Shown: one piece after another, positions 5,326 through 6,838 of the stretch
Layout of the letters: the number at the start of each line of letters is the position of its first letter
How positions within the stretch are numbered: position 1 is the stretch's first letter
Origin: Thermoplasmata archaeon
Lineage (GTDB): Archaea; Thermoplasmatota; Thermoplasmata; UBA10834; DTMW01
Reading direction: 5' to 3'
NCBI GenBank assembly: GCA_029858465.1
Contig: JAOUEZ010000069.1
Coordinates: 1 to 6,838 of the forward strand
Length of the DNA: 6,838 nucleotides
Made by a program: the position numbers and the translations under genes
Notes under the pieces: generated by a model
The model's database searches: none
The model's input: only the letters and a program-made list of their open reading frames with translations
What the model was told of the DNA's origin: nothing

Positions 5326-6540
5326 TCAAGTGGATGATGTCGCCATTATTTTTTCCACACTCATTTTGTCTCTCATGCTCACGATTTCTCTGTTTCTTTC
5401 CATCAGTGCCAGTTCCTTTGCATCAAATGCCTTTGGGTTGACCGACATGACGAGTCTGGATGAGTTTGCCATAACGACCTCGCTCCACCTGTCTACAGCT
5501 CTCAAGACCTTGTTGAAGTCGTTCGCCGTTACAAGATATTCCAGCCCCTCGATGAGCACCACGCCGTTCTGGGATTTTTCAATGAAGTTAATTATCATGT
5601 CTGTCAAGAGACTGAGTTTTGAGGGATCGATGTTCTCTTTTCCCGGGATGGATGTCAGCCAGATTATTGGGGTCGTCTGGATGAGATATTTCATCCTTAT
5701 CTCGGTCGGATGTCTCCTTGTTATGACGAGTCCCTGAGTCCTGCTCTTATGCTGAGTGCACTCCCTGCAGGGACAAGGTAATCCGCATGCGCTGCAGTCG
5801 AGGCTTTCGCATACGAAGCTCTCATCGTTCTGACAATCAAAGCATCTGCTCCGCAGAATCTCCGTGAATATCTCGAACGCGAACTTCGGGCGATCTTCCT
5901 CGACAAGGTACACCCGGCCATCCAGAAGTCTGTAAGTCGATTTTGTCCCTATGGATTTAACCTCGGGCATCGGACTGACCAATCGGAGCCTGTTGCTCAA
6001 GAAAATGATTGATATCACTCCAGTGAACAATAACATTCCAATATTGATCAGAACCCAGAAATTCGGTCCTCCTCCGAGGGAGGCATAAATAATTGAAAGG
6101 ATGAGGAATAATGCCAATCCCGTGCCAATGATGACGGCGGCTCCACGGTGGCTCTCTGCGCTCCTATAAAATATCAGATCAGCAGCAACGGAGCTCGGTA
6201 AGATGACGATAGCTAATCCAAATAAGTACAGCGTCGATTCCCTACTGAACCAAAATTCGCTCTCCCAGTAGTCTACATTGGATATAAGGAATGCAATTGA
6301 TCCAAATATTGCGACAAGTAGAATGTAAATCGTGAAGAACGTCCTTCTTCTTACTGGCGATGCGATTATTGCGAAGTCATATGGGAATGCGATAGCAAGG
6401 AAAAGCACAGTCACAAGAGAAGCGCTGAATAATGAGCTGGATAGCTTTCCGAATATGGCAGCATCTGATCCATTGGGAGTAAAGTTCATCAATGGGATAA
6501 AGGCGTTGGCAATCCCCACCAGAAGCACTAGCAGAACCAT
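5326..6540 (-). CDS. Multi-spanning membrane protein with Cys-rich segment and DUF835 domain
   Basis: From the ATG at 6540 the protein has 404 residues. Six hydrophobic segments are visible (about 1-17, 34-52, 67-86, 104-125, 133-153, 160-181), and a seventh lies in the same frame just upstream of this ATG, so the true N-terminus is probably longer. A hydrophilic region follows, with eight cysteines between 233 and 261 (CFDC, C244, CSAC, CPCREC), suggesting a zinc-binding or redox-sensitive fold. Residues about 270-390 match DUF835, an archaeal domain of unknown biochemical role often found in signalling proteins; landmarks are VVLIEGLEYLVTANDFNKVL and RLVMSVNPKAFDAKE. I infer a membrane sensor with a cytoplasmic output domain. 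A response regulator gene ends about 200 bp upstream on the same strand, so the two may work together. No kinase motifs are present. The family call is firm; the role is not. Confidence 0.8.
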   Translation of the reverse strand: MVLLVLLVGIANAFIPLMNFTPNGSDAAIFGKLSSSLFSASLVTVLFLAIAFPYDFAIIASPVRRRTFFTIYILLVAIFGSIAFLISNVDYWESEFWFSRESTLYLFGLAIVILPSSVAADLIFYRSAESHRGAAVIIGTGLALFLILSIIYASLGGGPNFWVLINIGMLLFTGVISIIFLSNRLRLVSPMPEVKSIGTKSTYRLLDGRVYLVEEDRPKFAFEIFTEILRSRCFDCQNDESFVCESLDCSACGLPCPCRECTQHKSRTQGLVITRRHPTEIRMKYLIQTTPIIWLTSIPGKENIDPSKLSLLTDMIINFIEKSQNGVVLIEGLEYLVTANDFNKVLRAVDRWSEVVMANSSRLVMSVNPKAFDAKELALMERNREIVSMRDKMSVEKIMATSST

Positions 6541-6725
6541 GAAAACTAAGGCCAGAGATTTCTGGCTCCTATAGGTCAGAAACCCTCCACCAACTATCAG
6601 GAGCGAGGATGTTATGAGAGTGAAAACCAGAGAGAAATCGTTCAGAACCTCAGCCTCCTCCCTCTTCCCTTCTGCATTTCCTCCAAACGAGAAATCATCT
6701 CAGGGCTAAATGCAGCTGCAATCAT
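6541..6725 (-). other. Likely 5' part of the DUF835 gene, split by a one-base phase change
   Basis: In the DUF835 frame, codons 6699-6541 are open and encode an acidic stretch followed by a good membrane segment (LVFTLITSSLLIVGGGFLTY), but contain no ATG, GTG or TTG; a TGA stands at 6700-6702. In another minus-strand frame an ORF starts at the ATG 6725-6723, reads MIAAAFSPEMISRLEEMQKG and stops at 6644-6642. A -1 shift, or one missing base, in the purine-rich stretch around 6655-6675 would join it to EEAEVLNDFSLVFTL and give one continuous protein. A CTG start at 6645-6643 behind GGAGG is the alternative. Confidence 0.5.
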
Positions 6726-6744
6726 GATGAGACTCGTCACAGGA

Positions 6745-6838
6745 TTATGTTATTGGCGCCACGGATTTGACTGCCTCTAGCAGCTTCTCCACTTGGAAAG
6801 GTTTTGCGACGAACTCGGCCGCTCCTGCTCTTAACGCC
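6745..6838 (-). CDS. C-terminal end of a CheY-like response regulator (5' part outside window)
   Basis: The last 30 residues are visible: ALRAGAAEFVAKPFQVEKLL followed by EAVKSVAPIT and a TAA at 6747-6745. AGAAEFVAKPF is the classic end of a receiver domain, with the conserved Lys before Pro-Phe that contacts the phosphorylated aspartate pocket, then the last helix. The gene ends directly after the receiver domain, so it is either a stand-alone CheY-type protein or a protein with its receiver domain last. The phospho-acceptor Asp lies outside the window. It is on the same strand as the DUF835 gene, with 19 bp to the ATG at 6725, so co-transcription is likely. Confidence 0.85.
   Translation of the reverse strand, partial: ALRAGAAEFVAKPFQVEKLLEAVKSVAPIT

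Noticed and set aside
5309..5737. Hydrophobic open frame on the plus strand opposite the DUF835 domain
   Set aside because: The minus strand carries a clear DUF835 match; the apparent hydrophobicity is the complement of its coding sequence.
1..6838. CRISPR array, insertion sequence or attachment site
   Set aside because: No regularly spaced repeats, transposase motifs or long terminal inverted repeats were seen, and no truncated tRNA copy that would mark an integration.

Overview
The window looks archaeal. It has a tRNA-Tyr(GUA) whose intron sits at the canonical archaeal 37/38 position, a C1:G72 acceptor pair, AT-rich TATA-type promoters at archaeal distances, purine-rich Shine-Dalgarno sites, an Lrp/AsnC regulator with a RAM domain, and a membrane protein with a DUF835 domain. 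DUF835 is common in Thermoplasmatota and some other Euryarchaeota, so a Thermoplasmata-like lineage is my best guess; the sequence does not prove it.

Left two thirds (1-4456, minus strand): a tight three-gene redox operon, read right to left. It encodes (i) a 692-residue fusion of a GlcD-type FAD domain with a two-cluster ferredoxin domain, (ii) a 463-residue protein with two N-terminal [4Fe-4S] clusters and a degenerate glutamate-synthase-type FMN barrel, and (iii) a paralogue of (ii) that keeps the barrel motifs and runs off the left edge. Neighbouring genes overlap by 11 and 4 bp, so translational coupling is likely. I infer a soluble or membrane-attached FAD/FMN/Fe-S oxidoreductase complex. 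Its substrate cannot be read from the sequence, and no glutaminase domain is visible.

Middle (4457-5325): a divergent control region with two inverted repeats and one direct repeat separates the redox operon from an Lrp/AsnC-type regulator gene (plus strand). That regulator is the obvious candidate to control the operon. A probable terminator hairpin follows it, then a promoter and the intron-containing tRNA-Tyr gene. The tRNA precursor is rich in competing hairpins: the leader and intron hairpins share the same 9-nt core, and another perfect hairpin spans the 3' splice site.

Right (5326-6838, minus strand): the end of a CheY-like response regulator is followed by a multi-spanning membrane protein with a cysteine-rich segment and a C-terminal DUF835 domain. 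The DUF835 reading frame has no ordinary start codon where its first membrane segment lies. A short open frame with a plausible start ends just there, one base out of phase, which suggests a frameshift or a sequence error. Together these two genes look like part of a signal-transduction unit.
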